Assembly: GCF_900142075.1 (NCBI RefSeq)
Contig: NZ_FQZO01000007.1
Coordinates: forward strand, 185,416-249,415
Length of the DNA: 64,000 bases
Direction: 5' to 3'
DNA from: Clostridium amylolyticum
GTDB lineage: Bacteria; Bacillota; Clostridia; Clostridiales; Clostridiaceae
Position 1 is the first letter of the stretch. The number at the start of each line of letters is the position of its first letter. Under the pieces are notes generated by a model. It made no database searches. It was not told where the DNA came from and saw only the letters and a program-made list of their open reading frames with translations. Below are positions 1 to 9,166 of the stretch, piece after piece. Made by a program: the position numbers and the translations under genes.

Positions 1-415
1 CTATTTTAAGACTTCTATGAAGTATAATTAAAGTTACTAAGAAAGCTAACATTACTATTATGGATAACCCTACCTGTAAATAATGCCAAGCAAATATCCA
101 AGATATATTGAATATGCAGGTAACTATAAATAGTATTCCTATTTTATCTAGCACTTCTTTTCTTACTTCATTACCATTTATTATTCCCTTTAGCTGATAT
201 ATGCAAAATATTAAAAGAAGAATATAAATTAAGCCCCAAATAGAAAAGGTAAACCCTGCAGGTACAAAGAGATTAGGGTACATATCTGAAAGTTCACCTG
301 TGGTATAGCCATTAATAGGCAGCAAATTTGCCATAGCGTTTACCGCTACCACTGCAATAAAAAATAAAACATTAAGTATTTGCAAGGATCTGTATGATTT
401 TGATTCCTTCATCAT
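1..415 (-). CDS. TspO/MBR-related tryptophan-rich sensory-type membrane protein (3' truncated by window edge)
   Basis: The frame is open from the window edge to an ATG-ATG pair at 415 and 412, preceded by AGGGAGG, so either ATG could start. The visible 138 residues include NLFVPAGFTFSIWGLIY, a hallmark of the first part of TspO-like 'tryptophan-rich sensory protein' homologues, with a hydrophobic N-terminal helix at about residues 11-25 and further membrane helices around 45-65 and 85-130. Members of this large TspO-like branch are about 250-280 aa, so roughly half lies outside the window. Function in Firmicutes is not established. It is separated by about 130 bp of promoter-like AT-rich DNA from the next minus-strand gene. 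Confidence 0.7.
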   Translation of the reverse strand, partial: MMKESKSYRSLQILNVLFFIAVVAVNAMANLLPINGYTTGELSDMYPNLFVPAGFTFSIWGLIYILLLIFCIYQLKGIINGNEVRKEVLDKIGILFIVTCIFNISWIFAWHYLQVGLSIIVMLAFLVTLIILHRSLKI

Positions 416-547
416 TAAAACCTCCCTGTATTTGTATTAAATTTCTATATTCCACACATTATGTTTATTATTCTAATTATACTTCAACTTAATACAAACA
501 AATCATAACATTTTGCAAATATTGTAAATATATCTTTAAATCTAACT

Positions 548-1051
548 TTAAAATAGGAAAATTATAAATTGCACTATTAAGTATCCTATAGCATCTGCTA
601 TAAGCCCGCCAACAATAATTCCTATATAAATTTTAAAGTTTGCTGTAAGAACATCCTTTATCACCTTAAATATATTATAGTTCTTCTCTCTATAAACATC
701 ATTAACGCTTAATTTTTCTTTCTTTTTTAAGGGCCTTTCGTACTTAAACCACCCATAGAATCTAATATATATTGTAAGTATCATTAATCCTAGAGCTAGT
801 GGCCAATATTTAATGCCAAATATAAATAAGAAGATAATGAAAATTAAATTAATAATTATTAATTCTACAATACCGTATATTCCGTTAGATGGGATATTTG
901 AGCTAAAAAACTTATCATACCATTTTATATCTTGATATTTTCTTTCATAACATTCCTTGTGCAAGGGAGTCGTAGCCATTATTAATAATTCCTTCGTATC
1001 AGTGATTTCATCATAGCAAATTTCACAAAGTATAGGTTTTTCTTTTCCCAT
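548..1051 (-). CDS. Membrane protein with N-terminal Cys/His zinc-ribbon-like motif, unknown function
   Basis: This 167-aa protein is preceded by GAGGG at a normal distance. The N-terminus carries Cys9-x2-Cys12 and His31-x2-Cys34, the spacing of a small zinc-binding finger. Three or more hydrophobic segments follow (about 60-77, 81-98 and 140-167), so the zinc knuckle sits on the cytoplasmic face of a small membrane protein if the first helix is normally oriented. A lysine-rich loop (KKKEK near 110) separates the helices. I do not recognise a named family. It lies 40 bp downstream of nothing on its own strand and is probably transcribed from 3' of, or together with, the antiporter-side region only by read-through in the opposite order. 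Confidence 0.6.
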   Translation of the reverse strand: MGKEKPILCEICYDEITDTKELLIMATTPLHKECYERKYQDIKWYDKFFSSNIPSNGIYGIVELIIINLIFIIFLFIFGIKYWPLALGLMILTIYIRFYGWFKYERPLKKKEKLSVNDVYREKNYNIFKVIKDVLTANFKIYIGIIVGGLIADAIGYLIVQFIIFLF

Positions 1052-1091
1052 CTATATTCCCTCTCATAATTTATATTTTACTAATCATAAA

Positions 1092-2528
1092 TTATATTTC
1101 CAAATTGCTTTCCAAGGTCTGTAGGTTGTCAAAATTATTTGCTGTAAGTACCATGATGTCTCCTTCAAAGATCATGGTAGAACCGTTGGGTATGATGATG
1201 TCTTTGTTTCGCTTTATCATAACAACTAGAATGTCATCATCTATGTTGGCATCCATTATTGTTTTTCCAAGCCATGGGCTGTCCTCTTCCACTAAATATT
1301 CTTTTAATTCCGTGTGCAGCTCCTCTTCATAATCATTGAAGGTTTTTAGTACGGAGTTTTCTGGCTCCACTAAGTCCAGCTTCTTTGAAAAATAAGGTAT
1401 TAAAGAACCTTGCACCAAAACAGAAAATAAAGCTACAAAGAATATTATATGAAAAATATCATTTTTAATGGATACGTCGTTAGTAACTACAAAAATAGCA
1501 AAAACTATGGAAGCAGCTCCTCTAAGCCCTACCCAAGAAACAAATAATTGTTGCTTTATAGGAATCTTAAACCAGCTAAGTATGCTGAATACCGCTACTG
1601 GACGAGCTACTATAATTAAAAATAAAGAAACCAGTATTCCAGGCAGTATAATAAACTTCATTTGAGAAGGAAAAGACAAGAGTCCTAGAGTAAAGAAGAG
1701 CATTATCTGCATAAGCCAAGATATACCATCGAAAAAATGTACTAAACTCTTCTTATGCGTAATTTTACTGTTACCTAATATAATTCCTGTTACATAGGCA
1801 CATAAAAATCCATTGCCACCAATTAAATCGCTTAAGGCAAACCCTAAAACTACAATGGCAGTGATAAATATAGGGTACACACCATCTATCTCAAATTTAA
1901 TCCTGTTTAAAACAAATATAGTTAAGGATGCAAGTATTATCCCCATGCCTACCCCAAATACAATTTGCATGGTAAGAAGCTTAAATATAGATCCCTGAGC
2001 ACTGTTGTTTATAAAGCTTAATACCACTATGGTAAGCATATATGCAAAAGGATCATTACTTCCGCTTTCTACCTCCAGGAGGGATGCAAGTCCACCCTTA
2101 AGGTTAAGTTCCCGAGAACGCAAAATGGAGAATACCGATGCAGCATCAGTAGATGCTACTACAGAGCCAATTAAAAAGCCTTCTAATAAAGTAGTTCTAA
2201 GTACAAGATGACAAAAAAGCCCTGTAAGTCCTGCAGTTATGGCAGTTCCCAAAGATGATAGCAATACGGCCTGCATGGCCACAGGTCTTGCAACCTTCCA
2301 GTTAGTTACAAACCCACCGTAAAACATGATAAATATAAGCCCTAAAGAGCATAATTCCTGTGCTAATTCATAGTTATCAAAATATATTCCTCCAATACCA
2401 TCAGAGCCAAAAAGCATACCTAACAGCAAAAATATAAATAATGCTGGTACTCCAAATCTGTATACTATCTTGCTTGAAGTAATACAAACCAATATAACTA
2501 CTCCGCATAATATCATTAGTTGTGTCAT
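1092..2528 (-). CDS. Cation/proton antiporter, CvrA/NhaP2 type (CPA1) with C-terminal RCK_C domain
   Basis: The 478-aa product begins at an ATG with GAGGTGG upstream. Residues 1-390 form the 12-13 helix CPA1 fold, with the conserved ATDAASVF segment near 125 and ESGSNDP near 155, whose Asn-Asp pair is the ion-binding core of CPA1 exchangers. Residues about 395-478 form a TrkA-C/RCK_C-like regulatory domain (ends with GDIMVLTANNFDNLQTLE), the layout of the potassium/proton antiporter NhaP2/CvrA, normally 480-580 aa. It acts in the cytoplasmic membrane in potassium or sodium homeostasis and cell volume control. The K+ versus Na+ specificity cannot be read from sequence. Confidence 0.88.
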   Translation of the reverse strand: MTQLMILCGVVILVCITSSKIVYRFGVPALFIFLLLGMLFGSDGIGGIYFDNYELAQELCSLGLIFIMFYGGFVTNWKVARPVAMQAVLLSSLGTAITAGLTGLFCHLVLRTTLLEGFLIGSVVASTDAASVFSILRSRELNLKGGLASLLEVESGSNDPFAYMLTIVVLSFINNSAQGSIFKLLTMQIVFGVGMGIILASLTIFVLNRIKFEIDGVYPIFITAIVVLGFALSDLIGGNGFLCAYVTGIILGNSKITHKKSLVHFFDGISWLMQIMLFFTLGLLSFPSQMKFIILPGILVSLFLIIVARPVAVFSILSWFKIPIKQQLFVSWVGLRGAASIVFAIFVVTNDVSIKNDIFHIIFFVALFSVLVQGSLIPYFSKKLDLVEPENSVLKTFNDYEEELHTELKEYLVEEDSPWLGKTIMDANIDDDILVVMIKRNKDIIIPNGSTMIFEGDIMVLTANNFDNLQTLESNLEI

Positions 2529-2686
2529 GATATAACCACCTCGCTAAAAATATTTCTGTAAAGAAAGTTCTATGTATAATACTAAAAACAATGTGAATTT
2601 ATTCTTTATAATATTGCTTTTTAAAATTATAGGAAAGATGTCGCTTTAGGGTTAAATGAAACTTCTTCGTAGCACTATTATCTCCA

Positions 2687-3421
2687 TTACTTCTTACCCA
2701 CCGCAGCTACATAGATAGCAAACTGATCCTTGCCATCTATTTTAAGCAAGTCATTTAATTCGTCATCTTCAAAGGCTGCCACAGCACAAACTCCACAATC
2801 TATAGCTTCTGCTGATAGATATAAGTTTTGGCATACATGTCCAGCATCTAGATGTAGATATCTATAGGCTCTTTCGCCATATCTCCAGCTCATCCTATAA
2901 GGAACCGCTGTCCATATAAAGGTTACTGCACTTTTGTTTATAAACTTTTGACCTGCACAAGCTTCTACCACTTTATCTTCTATGCCCGTTTCCATATTTA
3001 TTTCTATGAGCTTGTTTTCTATGGCTATATATCTATAAACACCTGTGGAAAGTCCTTCCACATTATTAATAAGCAAGTAGGTTTCAAAGGCATGTCTTGC
3101 TCCTGCTGAGGGTACATTTCTAAAGGTAGCCTTACCTACCCTTATGTCCCTTATACCTTGGGTGCACCATAGAAGAAAGTTTAATTCCTCCAGGGTTAAT
3201 TTCTTGTCGCTATAGCTTCTTAGGCTATGCCTCTCTTCAATGGCTTCCCTTAAACTTATATCCTTAATATTAATTTCTGAAGGGTCAGGAAGGTCTACTA
3301 TATTGCATTTATAATCGTATTTTAATTCTAGAGGAGGTTGCTTTATACCCTTTTCCTGATCGCTTTCTTCTTCATATTTATACTTAGTTTTCTCCATAAA
3401 CTCTTTACCTATCTTTTTCAT
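2687..3421 (-). CDS. SagB/ThcOx-type nitroreductase-family FMN oxidoreductase
   Basis: The 244-aa protein has AIEERHSLRSYSDKKLT near 60-77, the FMN-binding Arg/Ser pattern of the nitroreductase fold, then NVPSAGARHAFETYL and the C-terminal EAIDCGVCAVAAF segment typical of the stand-alone SagB-type dehydrogenase family. GGAGG sits 8 nt upstream of the ATG. Family members use FMN and oxidise azolines or reduce small electrophiles; no azoline cyclodehydratase (SagC/D) or precursor peptide gene is nearby, so this is probably a housekeeping-type member rather than part of a peptide biosynthesis cluster. It is transcribed away from nrdA, sharing the 350-bp divergent spacer. Confidence 0.85.
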   Translation of the reverse strand: MKKIGKEFMEKTKYKYEEESDQEKGIKQPPLELKYDYKCNIVDLPDPSEINIKDISLREAIEERHSLRSYSDKKLTLEELNFLLWCTQGIRDIRVGKATFRNVPSAGARHAFETYLLINNVEGLSTGVYRYIAIENKLIEINMETGIEDKVVEACAGQKFINKSAVTFIWTAVPYRMSWRYGERAYRYLHLDAGHVCQNLYLSAEAIDCGVCAVAAFEDDELNDLLKIDGKDQFAIYVAAVGKK

Positions 3422-3774
3422 ACTTTACCTCCATTTTTAATTTCATATATATGAACTTATAAAATGTTATAAATCCCTTATTCTATATTTTACCATAAAA
3501 AAGGTAAAATTATTAATGTAAATATTCAAAACAATTTGTAACATAATTTTTATTTTCTAAATTTAATTTATAATAACTATTTAATAATTATCATTCTAAA
3601 TAAAAGCTTTTTATAATTACACCTAGATAAAGTAGTCTATTTAGTTAATTTCTGCTTTTTTAGATTTTACAACCTTGGCACTTATAACTTATAATTACTT
3701 CTGCAACTACATATTGTGTGTATATATTTTACAATTACTATATGTAGTATGTTTTGCTAAGGAGTGTTAATGTT
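3422..3774. promoter_or_regulatory. Divergent spacer with nrdAB promoter and paired NrdR-like boxes
   Basis: A promoter toward nrdA is visible: TTTACA at 3666-3671, 18-bp spacer, TATAAT at 3690-3695. Just downstream lie two similar half-palindromic boxes, ACTACATATTGTGT at 3706-3719 and ACTATATGTAGT at 3737-3748, whose centres are 30 bp apart, close to the three helical turns seen between NrdR box pairs (consensus approximately acaCwAtATaTwgtgt). They would cover the transcription start, fitting repression by NrdR. The boxes are imperfect. The left part of the spacer is AT-rich with no other clear signal. Confidence 0.5.
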
Positions 3775-6030
3775 ATGGATTATAAATTAGAGTTAAATAA
3801 GGATAATTTAAAGGAAATATGCCAGTTTGCTTGTAAGGAAATTTATGAAGAAGATGAAAAGTATAGTCCCCAAAAGCTTTTAAAGACTTTAGAGAATATT
3901 TTAAGAGCTGGAGCCAGTGAAAAGGAATTTTTTCAATCCATAATACAAGGTGCTCTAGAGCTTACAGATGACTCCAATCCAAAATGGGAATTTGCAGCCT
4001 CTAAGCTTTTTATACAGGGCATGTACAAAGAAGTTGCAGAAAACCGCAGTCTAAAAGATAAAACTATAGCTTATGGACACTTATATTATCTTATAAAAGA
4101 CCTTACAGATAAAGGGCTATACGGGAAATACATATTAGAAAATTATACTGAAGAAGAAATTAATGAAACAGAAAAATACATAGTGCCAGAGAGAGATTAC
4201 TTATTCGGTTATAGCGGAATAAATTTAATATATAAAAGATACTTGATACAAAGTGGAGATAGAAAGGTAATGGAGCTGCCTCAGGAGATGTTCATAGGAA
4301 TTGCCCTTCACCTAGCTATGAATGAGAAAAAGGAAAATAGATTATATTGGGTTAAGAGGTTTTATGATGTATTAAGCACCTTAAAAGCTACCATGGCAAC
4401 TCCTACCATGTCCAATGCTAGAAAACCTTATAATCAGCTAAGCTCCTGCTTTATTGATACTGTATCTGATAGCCTCCAAGGCATATACAAGAGCCTAGAC
4501 AATTTTGCTAAGGTTTCAAAGTTTGGTGGAGGTATGGGCATATATTTAGGCAAGGTGAGAGCTTTGGGCTCTGATATAAGAAACTATAAAGGAGCCTCCG
4601 GCGGTGTCATCCCTTGGGTGAAGCTTTTTAATGATACTGCCATTGCTGTAGATCAGCTAGGCATGAGAACCGGAAGCGTATCTATATGGCTGGATGCTTG
4701 GCATAAAGATCTTCCTGAGTTTTTGCAGTTGAAAACCAACAATGGAGATGATAGAAAAAAAGCTCACGATGTTTTTCCAGGTATAAGTTATCCGGATTTA
4801 TTTTGGCGTTTAGCTGAAACTGATATTAATGCCACTTGGTACATGATGTGCCCTCATGAAATAAAAAAGGTAAAAGGCTATGAGCTCTGTGACTTTTATG
4901 GGGAAGAGTGGGAAGAGAGATACTATGAATGCGTAGAAGACCCTAATATAGATAAAAGAGAAATGTCTGTTAAGGACCTGGTTAAACTAATAATCAAGAG
5001 TGCTTCTGAAACAGGAACCCCCTTTACCTTTAACAGAGATACTGCCAATAAATTAAATCCTAATAAGCATAAAGGAATGATTTATTCCACTAATTTGTGT
5101 ACTGAAATTATGCAGAATATGAGTGCCTTAGAATTTGTCCAAGAAGAAATATTGGATGAAAATGGAGACATAATTATAGTAGAGAAAACAAAACCAGGAG
5201 ATTTTGTGGTATGTAACCTTTCTTCCATAGTTCTTGGAAGAGTAAATGTGGAAGATGAAAAGGAACTCCAGCATGTGGTGGAAACCCAAATTAGAGCTAT
5301 GGACAATGTTATAGACTTAAACTACTATTCAGTGCCCTATGCAAAGGTAACTAATAAAAGATACAGATCCATAGGTCTAGGCACCAGCGGTTATCATCAT
5401 ATGCTGGCAAATCATAATATTTCCTGGGAAAGTAATGAACATATAGCTTTTGCTGATAAAGTTTATGAAAATATAAACTACTTTGCCATAAAAGCCAGCA
5501 TGAGTATAGCTAAAGAAAAAGGAAGGTATAGTTATTTTTCAGGTTCCGATTGGGAAAATGGAGAATACTTTAGTTTAAGAAATTATACCTCTCCTAGATG
5601 GCTAGAGCTTAAAGAAAAGGTGAGTGCCAATGGTCTAAGAAATGCTTATCTTTTTGCAGTAGCTCCCAATGGCTCCACAGCTACCATTGCTGGTACTACG
5701 GAAGGTATTGACCCCATAATGTCTAAGTTCTACTTTGAGGAAAAACGAGGCATAATAACCCCTAAGGTAGCTCCAGATATTAATAGCAGTAATTCAAGTA
5801 TTTATAAATCTGCTTATGAAATAGATCAGCATTGGTGCATAAAAGCTAATGCTGCAAGGCAAAAACACATAGATCAAAGTCAATCCTTTAATCTTTATAT
5901 AACCACAGACTACACCATGAGACAAATACTTAATCTTTATATAGATGCTTGGAAAAGCGGCATAAAGAGTATTTACTACGTAAGATCCAAATCCTTAACC
6001 GTAGGGCTTTGTGAAAGCTGTTCTTCATAG
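3775..6030 (+). CDS. nrdA: Class Ia ribonucleoside-diphosphate reductase, alpha subunit
   Basis: This catalytic subunit reduces ribonucleoside diphosphates to deoxyribonucleotides. The ATG at 3775 (751 aa) has AAGGAG 10 nt upstream; an in-frame TTG at 3754 lies before that site and is rejected. The redox pair falls at Cys225 (LSSCF) and Cys480 (VVCNL), the thiyl radical Cys442 is in NLCTEI, the Tyr-Tyr radical relay is in IYYVRS near the end, and a Cys746-x2-Cys749 tail accepts electrons from thioredoxin/glutaredoxin. The N-terminal 80 residues resemble the ATP-cone but lack the initial V-x-K-R-D-G strand, so dATP overall inhibition may be absent. It is followed 49 bp later by nrdB. Confidence 0.95.
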   Translation: MDYKLELNKDNLKEICQFACKEIYEEDEKYSPQKLLKTLENILRAGASEKEFFQSIIQGALELTDDSNPKWEFAASKLFIQGMYKEVAENRSLKDKTIAYGHLYYLIKDLTDKGLYGKYILENYTEEEINETEKYIVPERDYLFGYSGINLIYKRYLIQSGDRKVMELPQEMFIGIALHLAMNEKKENRLYWVKRFYDVLSTLKATMATPTMSNARKPYNQLSSCFIDTVSDSLQGIYKSLDNFAKVSKFGGGMGIYLGKVRALGSDIRNYKGASGGVIPWVKLFNDTAIAVDQLGMRTGSVSIWLDAWHKDLPEFLQLKTNNGDDRKKAHDVFPGISYPDLFWRLAETDINATWYMMCPHEIKKVKGYELCDFYGEEWEERYYECVEDPNIDKREMSVKDLVKLIIKSASETGTPFTFNRDTANKLNPNKHKGMIYSTNLCTEIMQNMSALEFVQEEILDENGDIIIVEKTKPGDFVVCNLSSIVLGRVNVEDEKELQHVVETQIRAMDNVIDLNYYSVPYAKVTNKRYRSIGLGTSGYHHMLANHNISWESNEHIAFADKVYENINYFAIKASMSIAKEKGRYSYFSGSDWENGEYFSLRNYTSPRWLELKEKVSANGLRNAYLFAVAPNGSTATIAGTTEGIDPIMSKFYFEEKRGIITPKVAPDINSSNSSIYKSAYEIDQHWCIKANAARQKHIDQSQSFNLYITTDYTMRQILNLYIDAWKSGIKSIYYVRSKSLTVGLCESCSS

Positions 6031-6079
6031 GACTTAAAGAAATACATAATTGAGAATTCTAAGGAGGTAGTAATTTACT

Positions 6080-7114
6080 ATGGAAACCTTAAATAAGAAA
6101 CCATTATTTAATGAACTAGGAGATACAGAAACATCAAAAAAGAGACTTATAAATGGAAATACCACTAATCTTAACGATTTTAATAATATGAAATATACCT
6201 GGGCCTCAGACTGGTATAGGCAGGCTATGAATAACTTTTGGATACCTGAAGAAATAAACATGGCTCAAGATCTTAAGGATTATAAAATACTTACAGAAGA
6301 TGAAAGAACCGCCTATGATAAGATCCTTTCCTTCTTAATATTCCTAGACAGCGTGCAAATGGAGAATTTAGGCAATGTAAACAACTATATCACCGCTAGT
6401 GAAGTTAATTTATGCTTGACCATACAAGCTTTCCAAGAAGCCATTCATTCTCAATCCTATAGCTATATGCTAGATACCATATGTCCGCCAGATAAAAGGA
6501 ATGAAATACTATATCAATGGAAAGATGACAAAATACTTCTTAGCAGAAATAAATTCATAGGAGATCTTTATAATGAATTTTTAAATAATCCTGTTCCTCA
6601 AAACCTTTTAAAGACTCTTATGGCCAACTATATATTAGAAGGAATATATTTCTACTCTGGCTTCATGTTCTTCTATAACCTAGAAAGAAACTCTAAGATG
6701 CCAGGCAGCGTTCAAGAGATAAGATATATTAACCGAGATGAAAATACTCATCTATGGCTCTTTAAAAATATAATAAAAGAGCTAAGAAAAGAAGAGCCTC
6801 ATTTATTTACTGAAGAAGTATTAAAAGAGCTAAGAAACATGATAAAAATAGGTGTAGAAAACGAAATAGCCTGGGGCCACTACGTCATAGGCGATAAGAT
6901 TCAAGGCTTAAATAAGAAAGTTATCTCTGAATACATACAATACCTAGGCAACCTAAGATTAAAAGACCTAGACATGGAACCCCTATATGACATCACAGAA
7001 AATCCCCTCCCCTGGGTGGATCAGTATGCAGATGCCAACTCGGTTAAAACAGACTTCTTCGAGGCAAAATCCACCGCTTATGCTAAGGCTGCAGTTTTAG
7101 AGGATGATTTATAA
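6080..7114 (+). CDS. nrdB: Class Ia ribonucleoside-diphosphate reductase, beta (radical) subunit
   Basis: This subunit holds the diiron-tyrosyl radical cofactor that activates NrdA and needs oxygen or an activation partner to assemble. Metal ligands are all present: Asp90 (FLDSVQ), Glu120 and His123 (QEAIHSQSY), Glu187 (LEGIYF), Glu221 and His224 (RDENTH), and the radical Tyr127 is four residues after His123 as in Escherichia coli R2. The spacing between Glu187 and Glu221 also matches. At 344 aa it has typical length. AAGGAGG lies 12 nt upstream of the ATG. It is co-transcribed with nrdA and ends before a strong hairpin terminator. An oxygen-linked RNR in a likely anaerobe suggests use under transient aeration. 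Confidence 0.95.
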   Translation: METLNKKPLFNELGDTETSKKRLINGNTTNLNDFNNMKYTWASDWYRQAMNNFWIPEEINMAQDLKDYKILTEDERTAYDKILSFLIFLDSVQMENLGNVNNYITASEVNLCLTIQAFQEAIHSQSYSYMLDTICPPDKRNEILYQWKDDKILLSRNKFIGDLYNEFLNNPVPQNLLKTLMANYILEGIYFYSGFMFFYNLERNSKMPGSVQEIRYINRDENTHLWLFKNIIKELRKEEPHLFTEEVLKELRNMIKIGVENEIAWGHYVIGDKIQGLNKKVISEYIQYLGNLRLKDLDMEPLYDITENPLPWVDQYADANSVKTDFFEAKSTAYAKAAVLEDDL

Positions 7115-7126
7115 AAAAATACAATG

Positions 7127-7152
7127 GCAGCCATATGAGTTATAACTTATTG
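7127..7152 (+). repeat. 26-bp dispersed repeat, copy 1 (identical to 61862-61887)
   Basis: A 26-nt string beginning GCAGCCATATGAG and ending AACTTATTG, just after the nrdB stop, is repeated without a mismatch at 61862-61887, also at the 3' end of a plus-strand gene. It contains the perfect 10-bp palindrome AGTTATAACT. Identity over 26 bp in non-coding DNA 54 kb apart is far beyond chance. Confidence 0.75.
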
Positions 7153-7206
7153 AGGCATATCCAAAAGTCGTAATTGTATTTTGTTAAAGTCATATGTGTG
7201 AAGTGC

Positions 7207-7250
7207 AAAAAACACTGGCTTATCCCTTTGGGGGGTAAGCCAGTGTTTTG
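7207..7250. terminator. Bidirectional intrinsic terminator between nrdB and the PfkB kinase gene
   Basis: The arms AAAACACTGGCTTA at 7209-7222 and its exact complement at 7236-7249 form a 14-bp stem extended by a T-G and three C-G pairs around a short loop. T-rich flanks occur in both directions, serving the convergent nrdB and kinase transcripts. Confidence 0.9.
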
Positions 7251-7259
7251 CTTTATATT

Positions 7260-8135
7260 CTATTCCAAAATCTCTTTCATATAAGGTATGGAATCAGCAG
7301 CCCCTTCTCTAGTAACTGTTATAGAAGATGCTACTGTGGCGGTTTCTAGAGCTTCTTGTACACTTTTCCCAGAAAGCATAGAAGCTAGATAATAACCTGT
7401 AAAGGTATCGCCGGCAGCGGTAGTATCCATTGCTTTTACCTGTTTTGCATTTACTTCTATTCTCTCATCTTTAAATCCATATCTTACTCCCTTTTCTCCT
7501 AAAGTCAGTACGAACTGAGCTTTTAGATATTTAGAAATAAGTTCATTTAAAATATCTTCTTCCTTTTCTTTATTAGTTAATTCTTTACCTTCCACCTCAT
7601 TTAATATAAATATATCTACTTTATCTAAAGGATAGGATTTCAATTTTGAATTTATAGGAGAAGGATTCAATACTATGATTAAACCTTTTTCAGATGCCTT
7701 ATTTATTATATACTCCATTAAATTTATTTCATTTTGTAAAAGTAAATAATCACCCTTATTAAAGTTTTCCAGTATACTATCCACTATTTCTTCTGTAAAT
7801 AACTGATTTGCACCACCATGGAGGAGTATGCAGTTATCTCCGCTTTCATCTACTTGAATGATAGCATGTCCAGAAGGAGAGTTAACAATGCTGATAAAAT
7901 CAGTATTTACCTTTTCCTTCTCTAATAATTCTTTTAAAAAACTTCCATCCTTACCTATTAACCCACCGTGATAAACCTCTGCTCCTGCTCTTTTTAGGGC
8001 TATGGACTGGTTTAGTCCTTTTCCGCCGCTATAAATATTAAGTTTATTTGATAACTTGGTTTCACCTTTTTTAACAAAGCTATCCACTTCGTACACATAA
8101 TCTATATTTAAAGAGCCAATATTAATTATTTTCAT
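7260..8135 (-). CDS. PfkB-family (ribokinase-like) carbohydrate kinase
   Basis: This enzyme phosphorylates a sugar or nucleoside with ATP. The 291-aa product contains the first PfkB signature GGKGLNQSIALKRAGAEV near residue 37 and the second signature MDTTAAGDTFTGYYLA near 238-253, whose GD supplies the anion hole and catalytic Asp. The Gly-Gly-Lys-Gly-x-Asn pattern is most like ribokinases. It is the last gene of the minus-strand catabolic operon, 25 bp after an ADP-ribosylglycohydrolase gene, which fits phosphorylation of a pentose released by those hydrolases. The actual sugar cannot be assigned. Confidence 0.88.
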   Translation of the reverse strand: MKIINIGSLNIDYVYEVDSFVKKGETKLSNKLNIYSGGKGLNQSIALKRAGAEVYHGGLIGKDGSFLKELLEKEKVNTDFISIVNSPSGHAIIQVDESGDNCILLHGGANQLFTEEIVDSILENFNKGDYLLLQNEINLMEYIINKASEKGLIIVLNPSPINSKLKSYPLDKVDIFILNEVEGKELTNKEKEEDILNELISKYLKAQFVLTLGEKGVRYGFKDERIEVNAKQVKAMDTTAAGDTFTGYYLASMLSGKSVQEALETATVASSITVTREGAADSIPYMKEILE

Positions 8136-8159
8136 TTAGAAACCTCCAAAGCAAATAAA

Positions 8160-9146
8160 CTATTTGATTAAATCAGCCAGGTTTTCACTGAGTTCCTTTA
8201 TATCCAAGCCTTTAGTAAAGCTTAGGCAGGTTCCAGAAGGGTATCTTGTTTTTTCTATCCACTTTTCAGGCATATTTTTAGCACCGTATTTTGCTCCTAG
8301 TATGGCACCTACAATAGCTCCTATGGTGTCAGCATCTCTGCCAAAGTTGCCTGCAGCAATAACTCCTGATTTGAAATCCTTGTTTACTAACTTTAATACT
8401 CCAAAGGCGCTGGCTACGGCTTCTGGTACTATGGCTTTATAACTTGTCCATAGTTCATCATGAAGCACCATCCAGGAATTGAAAAAGTCTCCCTTTTGTT
8501 CTTCCACAATTTCTAATGCTCTATTTATTGTATAATATAGCCATGAATCTTTAGGAATAACACTTATTGCAGCTTCAATTATTTCATCAATGGTTCCATC
8601 CACCATAGCCACGGATACCGCTGCAGCCACAGCTTGAGCTCCCCAAATTCCTTCTCTGTAATGACTGATGCAAGCATCTATTTCTGCAAGTTCTGCTGCT
8701 TTTTTAGGATCTCCAGCGCATATTATTCCTATAGGAGATATCCTCATAGCGCTTCCATCGCTATTATAGTAAGAATTGTACATACCAGAATAAGGTGGCA
8801 TTATACCTCTCTTAATATTTCTAGCTCCCTCTATTTCGCTGGAACCTCCTCTTGGGAAGTCATCTTGTACAGCAACATTTTCAAGCCAAGCCTTTACCAC
8901 ATCTTCTGTAGTAAAATCCCCCTTAGAATCAATTACTATCTTTGCAGTTAATAAAGCAAACTCTGTATCATCGGTACTCCAGGAAGCTCCTTTATTAAAA
9001 TCAGTGGTTATACCATATTTCATTTGATTTTCCTGGTTTCTAGATGCGTCTCCGAAAGAATCTCCAATAGCTAACCCTGATAGTGCTCCTAAAGCTTTAT
9101 CTAGTGCCAATTCTCTGTTGTTTATTAAATCATTTCTACTTAACAT
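8160..9146 (-). CDS. ADP-ribosylglycohydrolase (DraG/ARH) family protein
   Basis: The family hydrolyses N- or O-glycosidic bonds to ADP-ribose or related ribosyl groups using two Mg ions. Metal-binding motifs are all visible: GLAIGDSFGD near 27, WSTDDTEF near 57, and GRDADTIGAIVGAILGAKYG near 270. The ATG at 9155 abuts its Shine-Dalgarno (GGGAG directly before it), so the in-frame ATG at 9146, 9 nt downstream of GGGAG, is chosen, giving 328 aa. It follows the esterase gene by 20 bp. Within a transporter/kinase operon, a role on a small imported glycoside is more likely than protein de-ADP-ribosylation; this is inference. Confidence 0.85.
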   Translation of the reverse strand: MLSRNDLINNRELALDKALGALSGLAIGDSFGDASRNQENQMKYGITTDFNKGASWSTDDTEFALLTAKIVIDSKGDFTTEDVVKAWLENVAVQDDFPRGGSSEIEGARNIKRGIMPPYSGMYNSYYNSDGSAMRISPIGIICAGDPKKAAELAEIDACISHYREGIWGAQAVAAAVSVAMVDGTIDEIIEAAISVIPKDSWLYYTINRALEIVEEQKGDFFNSWMVLHDELWTSYKAIVPEAVASAFGVLKLVNKDFKSGVIAAGNFGRDADTIGAIVGAILGAKYGAKNMPEKWIEKTRYPSGTCLSFTKGLDIKELSENLADLIK

Positions 9147-9166
9147 TAGCTTCATCTCCCTTTATT

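Noticed and set aside
2687..3421. Possible thiazole/oxazole peptide cluster because of the SagB-like enzyme
   Set aside because: No SagC/SagD partner, precursor peptide or transporter next to it.
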